DNA from: an uncultured Oscillospiraceae bacterium
GTDB taxonomy: Bacteria > Bacillota > Clostridia > Oscillospirales > Acutalibacteraceae
Reading direction: 5' to 3'
DNA: 21,275 nt
NCBI GenBank assembly: GCA_902489595.1
Contig: CABUAS010000026.1
Span: 1 to 21,275 of the forward strand
Shown here: positions 1 to 8,300 of the stretch, one piece after another
How positions within the stretch are numbered: the stretch's first letter is position 1
How the letters are laid out: every line of letters begins with the position of its first letter
The notes under the pieces: model-generated
Databases searched by the model: none
Told to the model about the DNA's origin: nothing
The model's input: only the letters and a program-made list of their open reading frames with translations
Position numbers and translations under genes: made by a program

Positions 1-18
1 CGGGGTGCCCTCACCCCG
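1..18. repeat. Perfect hairpin at the window edge, downstream of the methylthioadenosine operon
   Basis: CGGGGTG (1-7) and CACCCCG (12-18) form a perfect 7-bp stem with a 4-nt loop, 17 bp past the stop codon of the amidohydrolase gene. It could be the terminator of that minus-strand operon or the end of a palindromic intergenic repeat. The sequence after it (CCGCCGCAATATA) resembles the flank of the palindrome at 19882-19908. The window edge hides any T-tract, so the two readings cannot be separated. Confidence 0.5.
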
Positions 19-35
19 CCGCAATATAATACTTT

Positions 36-1301
36 TTAATTATTCTTTATCCTATCCGTAATTTTCTGCGCATTATAATAAATTTCTTCCGTGTCAATAC
101 CGACAAACTCGCCTTTATTATAAAGTATTTTGCCGTTAATCATTGTCATAATAACATTCTGCTTTGAACCGCTGTAAACAAGATTTTTAGTAATATTGTT
201 AATCGGCTGCATATTCGGTTGGTGCATATCTATAACAATAAGGTCAGCCTTTTTGCCCGTGTCAATCGTGTCACAGTCATCAAGCCCCATACATTTTGCA
301 CTGCCGACTGTTGCTGAAAGCAGAATATCATTCGCATCTGCCGACGACGCATCTTTCGTTTTTAATTTCTGCAATCCTGCAATCAGATACATTTCTCTGA
401 ATATATCCAGCGCATTGTTGCTGCTCGGTCCGTCAGTGCCGATTGCCGTATTTATGCGCATTTCAAGCATTTTGCAGTAAGGAGCAATGCCCGACGCAAG
501 TTTGCAGTTTGAGCCTGCGTTCATTACTGCCCAGACACCGTGCTTTTTGTATATTTCAAGGTCATCATCATTCACCCAAACACTGTGGTAAGCACCGCCG
601 CCGTAGTTCCATAGTCTCAATTCATCAAAAAGTGCAGTCGGCGTTTTGCCGTATCTGCCGATACATTCTTTTACCTCGCTTTCGGTTTCGCTTGCGTGCA
701 TAAAAACAGGCGCACTGTATTTTTCTGCAACCTTTGCTATTTTTTTCATTAATTCAAGGTTTGTCGTGTATTCAGCGTGAAAACCAAGTTTGTAGCTGAT
801 TAAATCATTGTAATTATTGAATTTATTATAATATTCCTCTAACTTTTCAATGCTTTCTTTAAAATTATTTATACCGCAGGTCATAACCGTTCTGAAACCG
901 AAATCAACGCTTGCCTTTGCCATAGCCTCGGGAAAATAATACATATCAAAGCACGCAGAAATGCCTGAGGTCAGGTATTCAAGAAATGCAAGCTTTGAAA
1001 GATGATAAATATCTTCACCCGTCAATTTTGCCTCCATAGGGAAAATCATATCGTAAAGCCACGGCTGCAGCGGTAAATCATCTGCAAGGCTTCTCGCAAA
1101 GGTCATTGCTGAATGCGTGTGTGCATTTTTGAAAGAGGGCATTAAAAGATTGCCGTTCAGATTAATTTCTTCATCAGCCTTTTTGCCGTAATATTTTCCT
1201 ATAAAAACAATTTTGTCACCGTCAACCCATACCTCGTCATCAGTTATGTCAAGACTGTTATTTTTTAAAGTCAGCACTTTGCCGCCGAAAAATCTAATCA
1301 T
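36..1301 (-). CDS. mtaD: 5'-methylthioadenosine / S-adenosylhomocysteine deaminase-type amidohydrolase
   Basis: This 421-aa metal-dependent amidohydrolase is of the MtaD/SsnA type, a cytosolic enzyme expected to deaminate MTA (and often SAH or adenosine) to the inosine form. The metal-binding pattern is complete: HTH at residues 61-63, His202 in MHASETESEV, His239, and Asp290 in GTDGPSSNN. Glu205 sits where the catalytic acid is expected. The conserved SLADDLPLQPWL stretch (71-82) is typical of MTA/SAH deaminases. It is the third gene of the operon. Its ATG overlaps the last 8 nt of mtnA and is preceded by an AAGGAG ribosome site. Sitting behind a 6-oxopurine-type phosphorylase and mtnA, it most likely acts on MTA. 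Substrate range cannot be read from sequence, and related paralogues deaminate guanine or other purines. Confidence 0.88.
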   Translation of the reverse strand: MIRFFGGKVLTLKNNSLDITDDEVWVDGDKIVFIGKYYGKKADEEINLNGNLLMPSFKNAHTHSAMTFARSLADDLPLQPWLYDMIFPMEAKLTGEDIYHLSKLAFLEYLTSGISACFDMYYFPEAMAKASVDFGFRTVMTCGINNFKESIEKLEEYYNKFNNYNDLISYKLGFHAEYTTNLELMKKIAKVAEKYSAPVFMHASETESEVKECIGRYGKTPTALFDELRLWNYGGGAYHSVWVNDDDLEIYKKHGVWAVMNAGSNCKLASGIAPYCKMLEMRINTAIGTDGPSSNNALDIFREMYLIAGLQKLKTKDASSADANDILLSATVGSAKCMGLDDCDTIDTGKKADLIVIDMHQPNMQPINNITKNLVYSGSKQNVIMTMINGKILYNKGEFVGIDTEEIYYNAQKITDRIKNN

Positions 1302-2271
1302 TGAGTTTCTCCTTTAAATTGATGTTGAACGGGGGATAAATTATGCCCCTGTCGGTAATTATTGCAGTGATAAGCGAATGGTCGGTAACGTCAAAAGCAG
1401 GGTTAAAGCATTTCGTTTCGGGCAGTGCAGTCGGTTTCTCGTAAAACATTTCCTTGATTTCACTGCCGTCACGCTCTTCAATTATAATATCGTCACCTGT
1501 TTTTGTGTTAAAATCTATTGTTGAATACGGTCCCAAAACATAAAACGGTATACCGTAATATTTTGCAAGTATTGCAGCGCCGCTCGTGCCTATTTTGTTT
1601 GCCGTGTCTCCGTTTGCCGCCACTCTGTCACACCCAACAAGAACAGCGTCAATTTTCCCCTGTTTCATAACAAGGCTTGCCATATTGTCGCAAATCAGTG
1701 TAACGTCAATTTCCGCTTTTTCAAGTTCGTAGCTTGTGAGCCTGGCACCCTGCAAAAGCGGTCTTGTTTCATCCGTGTATATCTTGAAATTATAGCCCTT
1801 TTCCTTGCCTAAAATCAGCGGACCGAGCCCTGTGCCGTATTTTGATGTGGCAAGCTCGCCTGCATTGCAGTGGGTTAAAATTCCGTCACCGTCTTTAAGC
1901 AAAGACAGCCCGTATTCGCTTATTTTTCGGCACATCTCAATATCTTCGTTGTGAATTGAAATTGCTTCGTCAACGAGATTTTTGCCATTCTGATATGCAT
2001 TTAAAATTCTTGCCGTTGCCCAGCTTAAATTAACTGCCGTGGGTCGTGCACTGTCAAGATATTCCCTTGCTTTTTCAATATTATTTCCGTGGAAAAGTGC
2101 AAGTGAGTATCCTGCAAAAATACCTATTGCGGGTGCTCCTCTTACCGCAAGTGTTTTTATGGCGTCAAAACAGTTCTCAAGACTTTTCATTTCAAGTAAA
2201 ATTTCTTCGTTCGGCAGTTTAGTCTGGTCAAGTATAAACAGTCTGCCGTTTTCAAAAATTATGTTATTCAT
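1294..2271 (-). CDS. mtnA: S-methyl-5-thioribose-1-phosphate isomerase
   Basis: MtnA isomerises the aldose methylthioribose-1-phosphate to the ketose methylthioribulose-1-phosphate in methionine salvage. The 325-aa protein is slightly shorter than typical members (about 345-350 aa) but keeps the core motifs. These are RGAPAIG at 44-50, the catalytic Cys135 in THCNAG, YTDETRPLLQGARL around 165-178, and the catalytic Asp215 in GCDRVAANGDTANKIGT. The eIF2B-alpha-like fold is shared with ribose-1,5-bisphosphate isomerases, but the exact Cys/Asp context favours MtnA. The ATG overlaps the end of the phosphorylase gene by 8 nt and the stop overlaps the deaminase start by 8 nt, so the three are probably translationally coupled. 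No mtnK, mtnN, mtnB or mtnD is present here, so the fate of the product is not shown. Confidence 0.93.
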   Translation of the reverse strand: MNNIIFENGRLFILDQTKLPNEEILLEMKSLENCFDAIKTLAVRGAPAIGIFAGYSLALFHGNNIEKAREYLDSARPTAVNLSWATARILNAYQNGKNLVDEAISIHNEDIEMCRKISEYGLSLLKDGDGILTHCNAGELATSKYGTGLGPLILGKEKGYNFKIYTDETRPLLQGARLTSYELEKAEIDVTLICDNMASLVMKQGKIDAVLVGCDRVAANGDTANKIGTSGAAILAKYYGIPFYVLGPYSTIDFNTKTGDDIIIEERDGSEIKEMFYEKPTALPETKCFNPAFDVTDHSLITAIITDRGIIYPPFNINLKEKLND

Positions 2272-3076
2272 TGCAGATTCTCTCTATTGATTTAATTATA
2301 AGTTCTTTAAAATACGGTGCGGATTTCTCAGCCGCATCGGTAACTTCTTCGCTTGTAATCGGTTTGTCAAGCAGTCCGCAGGCAAGGTTTGTTATAAGGC
2401 TTATTCCGCATACTTCAAATCCGCAGTGCTTTGCTGCCTGTGCCTCAATCGCCGTGCTCATTCCAACTGCGTCAGCACCTAAAATGCTGCACATTTTAAT
2501 TTCTGCTTTTGTTTCAAATGCAGGGCCTGTTAACTGAATATAAACGCCGCTTTTAAGCGGAATATTGCAGTTAAACGCAGTTTTTTTAATGATTTTTTGC
2601 AGTCTTTTGCTGTAAACATCGCTCATATCGGGAAATCTTGCGCCGATACTGTCATCATTTTTACCAATAAGGGGAGAGGGAACAAAACTTGAAATATGAT
2701 CCTCAATCAGCATTAAATCGCCGATGCCGAAATCTTTATTTATACCGCCCGATGCGTTTGTAAGAAACAGAACTTTTGCGCCGAGTTTTCTCATAAGCCT
2801 TATCGGCATTGTAATTTCTTTAGCGCTGTACCCTTCATAAAGATGAACACGCCCCTGCATAATTACCGCTTTAACATTTCCTATATAACCGAAAACAAAT
2901 CTTCCTTTGTGTGACGGTGCAGTTGAAACGGGAAAATCGGGAATATCATTGTAATTAACCGCAGCCTCTGTTTTGATTTCATCCGCAAGCGAACCGAGAC
3001 CCGAGCCGAGCACAAGCGCAATTTCAGGTTCAAAATCCGTAATTTGTCTAATGTATTCAAACTGTTTTTCAAGCAT
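2264..3076 (-). CDS. punA: Purine nucleoside phosphorylase, probable methylthioinosine phosphorylase
   Basis: This is a 270-aa trimeric-type (PNP/MTAP family) phosphorylase. Phosphate-site motifs are present: GSGLGS at 24-29, His56, and RVHLYEG with Arg76 and His78. Base recognition follows the 6-oxopurine pattern. Glu188 (FETKAE) and Asn230 (SLITN) match human PNP Glu201 and Asn243, whereas MTAP has Ser and Asp there. The PNP His257 that holds the ribose 5'-hydroxyl aligns with Ser242 (TSEEV), a position where MTAP carries Val. A 6-oxopurine site with a changed 5' pocket, next to an MTA deaminase and MtnA, suggests methylthioinosine as substrate; inosine or guanosine remain possible. It is the first gene of the operon, with a strong GAGGTGAT site 7 nt before the ATG. 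The residue correspondence is a by-eye alignment. Confidence 0.88.
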   Translation of the reverse strand: MLEKQFEYIRQITDFEPEIALVLGSGLGSLADEIKTEAAVNYNDIPDFPVSTAPSHKGRFVFGYIGNVKAVIMQGRVHLYEGYSAKEITMPIRLMRKLGAKVLFLTNASGGINKDFGIGDLMLIEDHISSFVPSPLIGKNDDSIGARFPDMSDVYSKRLQKIIKKTAFNCNIPLKSGVYIQLTGPAFETKAEIKMCSILGADAVGMSTAIEAQAAKHCGFEVCGISLITNLACGLLDKPITSEEVTDAAEKSAPYFKELIIKSIERICNE

Positions 3077-3100
3077 TGTTTATCACCTCGTATCAAAAAT

Positions 3101-3129
3101 ATTATATATGATTTATATGAATAAATCAA
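3101..3129 (-). promoter_or_regulatory. Sigma-A promoter of the phosphorylase-mtnA-deaminase operon
   Basis: On the minus strand TTGATT (3124-3129) and TATAAT (3101-3106) are separated by 17 bp. They lie about 25 bp upstream of the phosphorylase start codon. The -35 box faces the -35 box of the divergent lipoprotein promoter, and together they form a 7-bp inverted repeat (AAATCAA / TTGATTT) with an 8-bp centre, so one regulator could control both. Confidence 0.72.
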
Positions 3130-3137
3130 CAAACCTA

Positions 3138-3166
3138 TTGATTTATTGAACGTATTTTGGTATTAT
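3138..3166 (+). promoter_or_regulatory. Sigma-A promoter of the BMP-family lipoprotein gene
   Basis: TTGATT (3138-3143) and TATTAT (3161-3166) are spaced by 17 bp, 44 bp upstream of the chosen ATG. It is arranged back to back with the operon promoter at 3101-3129, with only 8 bp between the two -35 boxes. Confidence 0.62.
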
Positions 3167-3210
3167 ATTTTAGTAAATAATTTGTGATAAAACAATCCGG
3201 GGGATTATTT

Positions 3211-5058
3211 ATGAAAAAAATAGTTTCTTTATTAATGAGCGCAGTTCTTATAGCAGTTTCTGCATTTTCTTTTGCAGGTTGTTCAAAGGATATGAAAGAG
3301 CTTAAATATGATGTTGTAATGATAACCGACGGCGGCACTATTGCCGACGGTTCTTATAATGAAAGCGCATGGAACGGCGTAAAAGATTATGCTGAAAATG
3401 CAGGCGTTTCATACCGCTATTATCAGCCGACTGTTGAAGAAGGCGAAACAGTTGAAGCTGAAACGGCAATAAGCTATATTGAACTTGCAGTTAATGTCGG
3501 TGCAAAGTATATCGTTTTGCCTACCGAGGCTTTTGAAGTTCCTGTTTTTGAAACTGCAGGTCAGTATCCCGATGTAAACTTTATTCTTATTGACGGTACA
3601 CCGCACCCTGAGGGCAGCAACATAAACGCAGTTCTTAATAATGTAATGTGTATTTCATTCAGTGCAATTCAGAGCGGTTTCCTTGCAGGCTACAGCGCAG
3701 TAGTCGGCGGAAATACCAAACTCGGTTATATCGGTTCTGTTTACAGTAAAAATTCCGGTAATTACGGCGCAGGTTTTGTTCAGGGCGCCGCATATGCCGC
3801 AGATCAGCTTGGAATTCCCGTAACTCTTGATTATGCCGATTATGATTCTCCTCTTCTTGATTACGATTATTCTTTTACAGTAAAAGCAAATTACATTAAA
3901 ATTGAAAACGCTAAAAAAGAATGTCATAAAGTTAATGTTGTAAACGGTAAGGGCTCGGGCACTTATATGCAGGGCGAGAATGTTGCCGTTACTGCCGACC
4001 CTGCACCTGAGGGTAAGGTATTTGACCATTGGGATTACAAGAGCGATACTGAGGGTATCAAGGATAAAAAAGTTAATGTTTCAAGTCCTAAAAAACCCAA
4101 AATTAATCTTATTATTGAAGAGTGCGACTGCACATTGACGGCAGTTTATAAGGATGCTGAAAGTGTAACTTACCCTGTTACCGTTATGACAGAAAATAAT
4201 GTAAAAGTTTATTCAGAACAGTTTGCAGAGGCAGGCGGGTCAATTAATGTTGTTGCTCCTGTTGCCGAAAGCGGTCTTGTTTTCGACCACTGGGAAATCA
4301 ATACAAACGCCGAGGGAGTTATTGATGATGTAAATGCTAAAGATACGTGGGTTCACCTTGTTGACGGCGTTGAAAGCATTATACTTACACCTGTTTACGA
4401 AGTAAGCAAAAATCCCACTTATACAGTTAATGTTGAAGTAGGTGAGGGCGGTAACGGCGAGGCTGTCGGCTCCGGTTCTTATGTTACGGGCGATAAGGTA
4501 ACGCTCGAAGCGCCTGTTCCGCAGGACGGCTACGTGTTCAGCCACTGGTCAAACGAAGATTCAAACGGCTATGCTACAGGTATTCTTATTCAGAATGAAT
4601 ATTTTCCGTACACAAGCTTTGATATGGTAAACCGAGTACAGGGTATTGCCGAATATATGTATAATGATGGCGTTTCAATTATTTTCGCAGGCGGCAACAG
4701 CGAGTGCAATGTTGTTGCAGATGCCACATGGAATTACAGTTACGACAAGCTCGGCATCGGCGCTGAAAACTGGCAGAACGGCTGGGATCATTATTTTACA
4801 ACTATGATGCGTGATTACGGTTCGGCAGTAAAGGCTTGCCTCGAAGAATTCAACGGCGGCTTTACATATGTAGGCGACTGCTCAAATAACGGCATTTACA
4901 GTACAATGGTTGATAAGGATTATCAGCAGCAGTATGATGAGGTTTATAAGGCTCTTGCAGACGGTAAAATACGCACCGTTCAGGTTGCACCCGGCGCAGA
5001 TGCAAGGCTTTCGTACACATCAAACTGCCTCTCACTCAATTATTGGATTTATGACTGA
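3211..5058 (+). CDS. BMP/PnrA-family nucleoside-binding lipoprotein with inserted InlB-like repeats
   Basis: This is a 615-aa secreted lipoprotein. The ATG at 3211 is chosen over an upstream GTG because GGGGGA lies 5 nt before it and the product then starts MKKIVSLL. The signal peptide ends in SFAGC (lipobox Cys24). Residues 32-225 match the N-terminal lobe of BMP/PnrA proteins (DGSYNESAWNGVKDYA, then FILIDGT, then GAGFVQGAAYA). From about 458 the fold resumes (FDMVNRVQGIAEYMYNDG, IIFAGGN, LGIGAENWQ). Between them, about 239-455 holds two full and one shorter repeat of the divergent InlB/bacterial-repeat type, each with a V/L-F-x-HW core (270-274, 357-361, 442-446). Usual BMP proteins are about 350 aa, so the insert is about 220 aa. 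Family members bind purine nucleosides for ABC uptake. No permease or ATPase gene is nearby, so the partner transporter is unknown. Confidence 0.85.
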   Translation: MKKIVSLLMSAVLIAVSAFSFAGCSKDMKELKYDVVMITDGGTIADGSYNESAWNGVKDYAENAGVSYRYYQPTVEEGETVEAETAISYIELAVNVGAKYIVLPTEAFEVPVFETAGQYPDVNFILIDGTPHPEGSNINAVLNNVMCISFSAIQSGFLAGYSAVVGGNTKLGYIGSVYSKNSGNYGAGFVQGAAYAADQLGIPVTLDYADYDSPLLDYDYSFTVKANYIKIENAKKECHKVNVVNGKGSGTYMQGENVAVTADPAPEGKVFDHWDYKSDTEGIKDKKVNVSSPKKPKINLIIEECDCTLTAVYKDAESVTYPVTVMTENNVKVYSEQFAEAGGSINVVAPVAESGLVFDHWEINTNAEGVIDDVNAKDTWVHLVDGVESIILTPVYEVSKNPTYTVNVEVGEGGNGEAVGSGSYVTGDKVTLEAPVPQDGYVFSHWSNEDSNGYATGILIQNEYFPYTSFDMVNRVQGIAEYMYNDGVSIIFAGGNSECNVVADATWNYSYDKLGIGAENWQNGWDHYFTTMMRDYGSAVKACLEEFNGGFTYVGDCSNNGIYSTMVDKDYQQQYDEVYKALADGKIRTVQVAPGADARLSYTSNCLSLNYWIYD

Positions 5059-5076
5059 ATTTAATATATAAAAATC

Positions 5077-5102
5077 AAAGGAGGGCACACGCCCTCCTTT
5101 TT
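5077..5102 (+). terminator. Rho-independent terminator after the BMP lipoprotein gene
   Basis: AAAGGAGGGC (5077-5086) and GCCCTCCTTT (5091-5100) form a perfect 10-bp stem with loop ACAC, followed by more T. It starts 18 bp past the lipoprotein stop codon. Confidence 0.9.
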
Positions 5103-5152
5103 CATAGTCTGATATTGTATGTGTGGATATTATCTAATTTCATTAAGTTAAG

Positions 5153-5238
5153 CCTTCCCCTTGAGGGGAAGGGGGAACGCTTGCGGTGGATGAGGTGTTA
5201 TAATGCGAGGCGTCTCCTCTATTAGGGAAGACGCCTCG
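5153..5238. repeat. Two adjacent palindromes in the intergenic region between two converging transcripts
   Basis: The first palindrome is CCTTCCCC (5153-5160) with GGGGAAGG (5165-5172), an 8-bp stem with loop TTGA. The second is CGAGGCGTCT (5206-5215) with AGACGCCTCG (5229-5238), a perfect 10-bp stem with a 13-nt loop. They lie between the converging lipoprotein and carB-dapF genes. The second may terminate the arginine operon (the minus strand reads CATTATAA after it), but it lacks a clean T-tract. The first looks like dispersed palindromic repeats I recall from other clostridial genomes; that comparison is from memory. A degenerate relative of the palindrome at 16955-16978 (GGATAATATCCGCC) occurs near 5272-5285. 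Confidence 0.6.
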
Positions 5239-5302
5239 ATGGAAAATCTTATTTTTTAAGTAATGACATTGGGATAATATCCGCCTGTTTATTATAGTTG
5301 AA

Positions 5303-8300
5303 TCAATATTCAATTTCGCCTTTGAAAACAAGGTTGCAGTCGCCTGTGAGGTACACGGCATCATCAGTGTAATTCACAATTAAATCTCCGCCGCGGAGTT
5401 TAACTGTAATGTCCTCATTTTTATTGCAGCAGCCGTTTTCTACCGCCGCAATAACAGCCGCACAGGCACCTGTTCCGCAGGCAGGCGTTTCACCGTTTCC
5501 ACGCTCCCAAACCCTCATTTTAAGCGTTCTGCTGTTTACAACACGCACAAATTCCGTGTTGATTCTTTCAGGAAACAGTGGAGCGGTTTCAAACATCGGT
5601 CCTGTTTTCTCAATATCAATTTTGTCAACATTGTCAACAAAAACTACACAGTGCGGATTGCCGACCGAAACGCAGGTAACATTATAATCACTGCCGCCGA
5701 TGCTGATTTTTTCATCAATAACTTTTTCTTTTTGAATTGAAACGGGGATTTTTTCAGCCGTCAGTTCTGCCTTGCCCATATCAACCGTAACAGATGACAC
5801 TTTGCCGTTTCTCGTTATCAGTTCAAGTTTTCTGATTCCGCTTGCAGTTTCAATCGTGATGTTTTCTTTATTGACAAGTCCGTTGTCATAAAGGTATTTG
5901 CCGACACAGCGAATTGAATTGCCTGCCATTTTACCCTCTGAGCCGTCAATGTTGAATATACGCATTTTTGCATCAGCAATATCTGAATTTTCTATCAGCA
6001 CAATGCCGTCTGCACCGATGCCTTTGTGCCTGTCTGAAAATTCAATCGCAAAGCTTTCGGGGCAGGTGATGATGCCGCATTGGTTGTTAAAGAAAATGTA
6101 ATCGTCACCCGTGCCGTGCATTTTGCTGAATTTTAAAATGCATTTTTCTTCACGCATATTGTTAATGTCAACAAGCTCTGTGTTCGTCTGCTTGTATCTG
6201 CTTGCAATAATGTCTGCAAGTGCATTCGCCGTGTCAAGCGAAGTGAGCGTTGCAATTCCCAACTGATTTGCTCTGTTGAACAGTTTGATGTAATCTGCAA
6301 TGCTCTTTTTGTCGCTCTTGCCTGTGTAAACAATGTAGTCAAGCACACCGCTTTCCACCAGGTCCATAATTGAATTGTCCTCACGCAGTTTGTTTACTCT
6401 TTTGACTTCAATGCCAAGGCTCTCAATCGCTTTTGCAGTTTCAGGCGTTGCCCAGATGTCTGCGCCCATATCGTCAAGCTTTTTAGCAAGGTTTACAATT
6501 TCATATCTGTCCTGCTTGGTAACCGTAATAAGAACGGAATGCTTGTCTTTTTTATGAAAATCAACCTTGAAGCCTGCCGAAACAAGACCCTTGAACAATG
6601 CCTCTTTAAGATTTTTGCCTACGCCTAAAACTTCACCCGTCGACTTCATTTCAGGACCTAATTTACTGTTGATGTCGTTGAGTTTTTCAAAACTGAAAAC
6701 AGGAACTTTAACTGCAAAGTAAGGCGGTGTTCTGTAAAGCCCCGTGCCGTAGCCGAGATCACGCAGTTTTGCGCCAACCATTATTTTAGTTGCAAGTTCA
6801 ACCATAGGCACATTTGTAACCTTGCTGATATACGGAATGGTTCTTGACGCTCTTGGGTTTACTTCAATAACATAAAGTTCATTCTGATAAGTCAGATACT
6901 GAATGTTTACAAGCCCTTTTGTACCGAGCGAGAGAGCAAGTTTTTCGGAAACATCACAGATTTTTTTGAGCATTTTATCCTGAATATTATATGGAGGATA
7001 AACGGCAATGGAGTCGCCGCTGTGAACACCTGCACGCTCAATATGCTCCATAATTCCGGGAATCAGAACGTCTGTGCCGTCTGAGATACAGTCAACTTCA
7101 AGTTCCGTGCCCATCATATATTTGTCTACAAGAACAGGGTTTTCAATGCCTTGTGCAAGTATAATATCCATATACTGCCTTACATCGTCGTCGGTGTAGG
7201 CAATCGTCATATTCTGACCGCCGATAACATAACTCGGTCGCAGAAGAACAGGGTAGCCGAGCATATTGCCTGCATCAAGTGCTTCGTCAAGCGTTGTAAC
7301 GGAAGTGCCCTTTGGTCTGAAAATGCCGAATTTCTCAAGCAGAGCGTCAAATTTCTTTCTGTCTTCGGCAATGTCTATACCCTCGGCTGATGTGCCGAGA
7401 ATATTAATACCGTTGTCATCAAGGTATTTTGTAAGTTTAATGGCAGTCTGTCCGCCGAAAGCAACCACAACGCCGATCGGCTTTTCAACCTTGATTATGT
7501 TCATAACGTCTTCGGGCGTCAGCGGTTCAAAGTAAAGTCTGTCGCCTGTGTCAAAGTCAGTAGAAACTGTTTCGGGGTTGTTGTTAATCAGTATAACCTC
7601 GTAGCCGAGTTCTTTGAGAGTCCATACACAGTGCACAGAGGAGTAGTCGAATTCAATGCCCTGTCCGATTCTGATAGGACCTGAACCTAAAACGATAATT
7701 CGTTCCTTTTCGCCTCTTTCAAGTTCACGGCTTTCGCAGGTTTTGTCGTAAGTTGAATAAAAGTATGGCGTTTCTGCCGAAAATTCTGCGCCGCAGGTGT
7801 CTACCATTTTGTAAACCGCATTTGTGTGGTAAGCGAGTGAAGAACCGCTGATTCTTTCGATAGCCTCGTCGGTGTAACCAAGCTTTTTACCTTTGATATA
7901 CATATCCTTGCTGACAGGCGTATCATAAATAGCCTTTTCGTAGTCTGCAAGATTTTTAAGCTTGTATAAAAACCACTCGTCAATCATTGTGATGCGATGA
8001 ATTTCATCAACGGAAACACCGTTTTTAAGTGCTCTGAATACACTGAAAAGTCTTAAATCATCATGGCTTTTGAGAGCTTCAATAATATCCGTGTTATTAA
8101 TAGCTTTGTTGTTAAGCGTATCAAGACCGATTTCAGCACCTCTAACTGCTTTCATTATTGCCATTTCAAATGACGGCGCAATGCTCATAACCTCGCCCGT
8201 CGCTTTCATCTGTGTTCCGAGTTTTCTTGAAGCGTTAACGAATTTATCAAACGGCCATTTAGGCAGCTTAACTACAACATAGTCAAGCGTCGGTTCAAAG

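Noticed and set aside
3655..4545. Minus-strand open frames opposite the BMP lipoprotein gene
   Set aside because: They lie within the repeats of a clearly coding gene and show no family features.
6100..6165. Separate dapF gene starting at an internal ATG (Met1060)
   Set aside because: The frame is open across the junction and no convincing ribosome site precedes the ATG; a fusion is the simpler reading, though internal initiation is not excluded.
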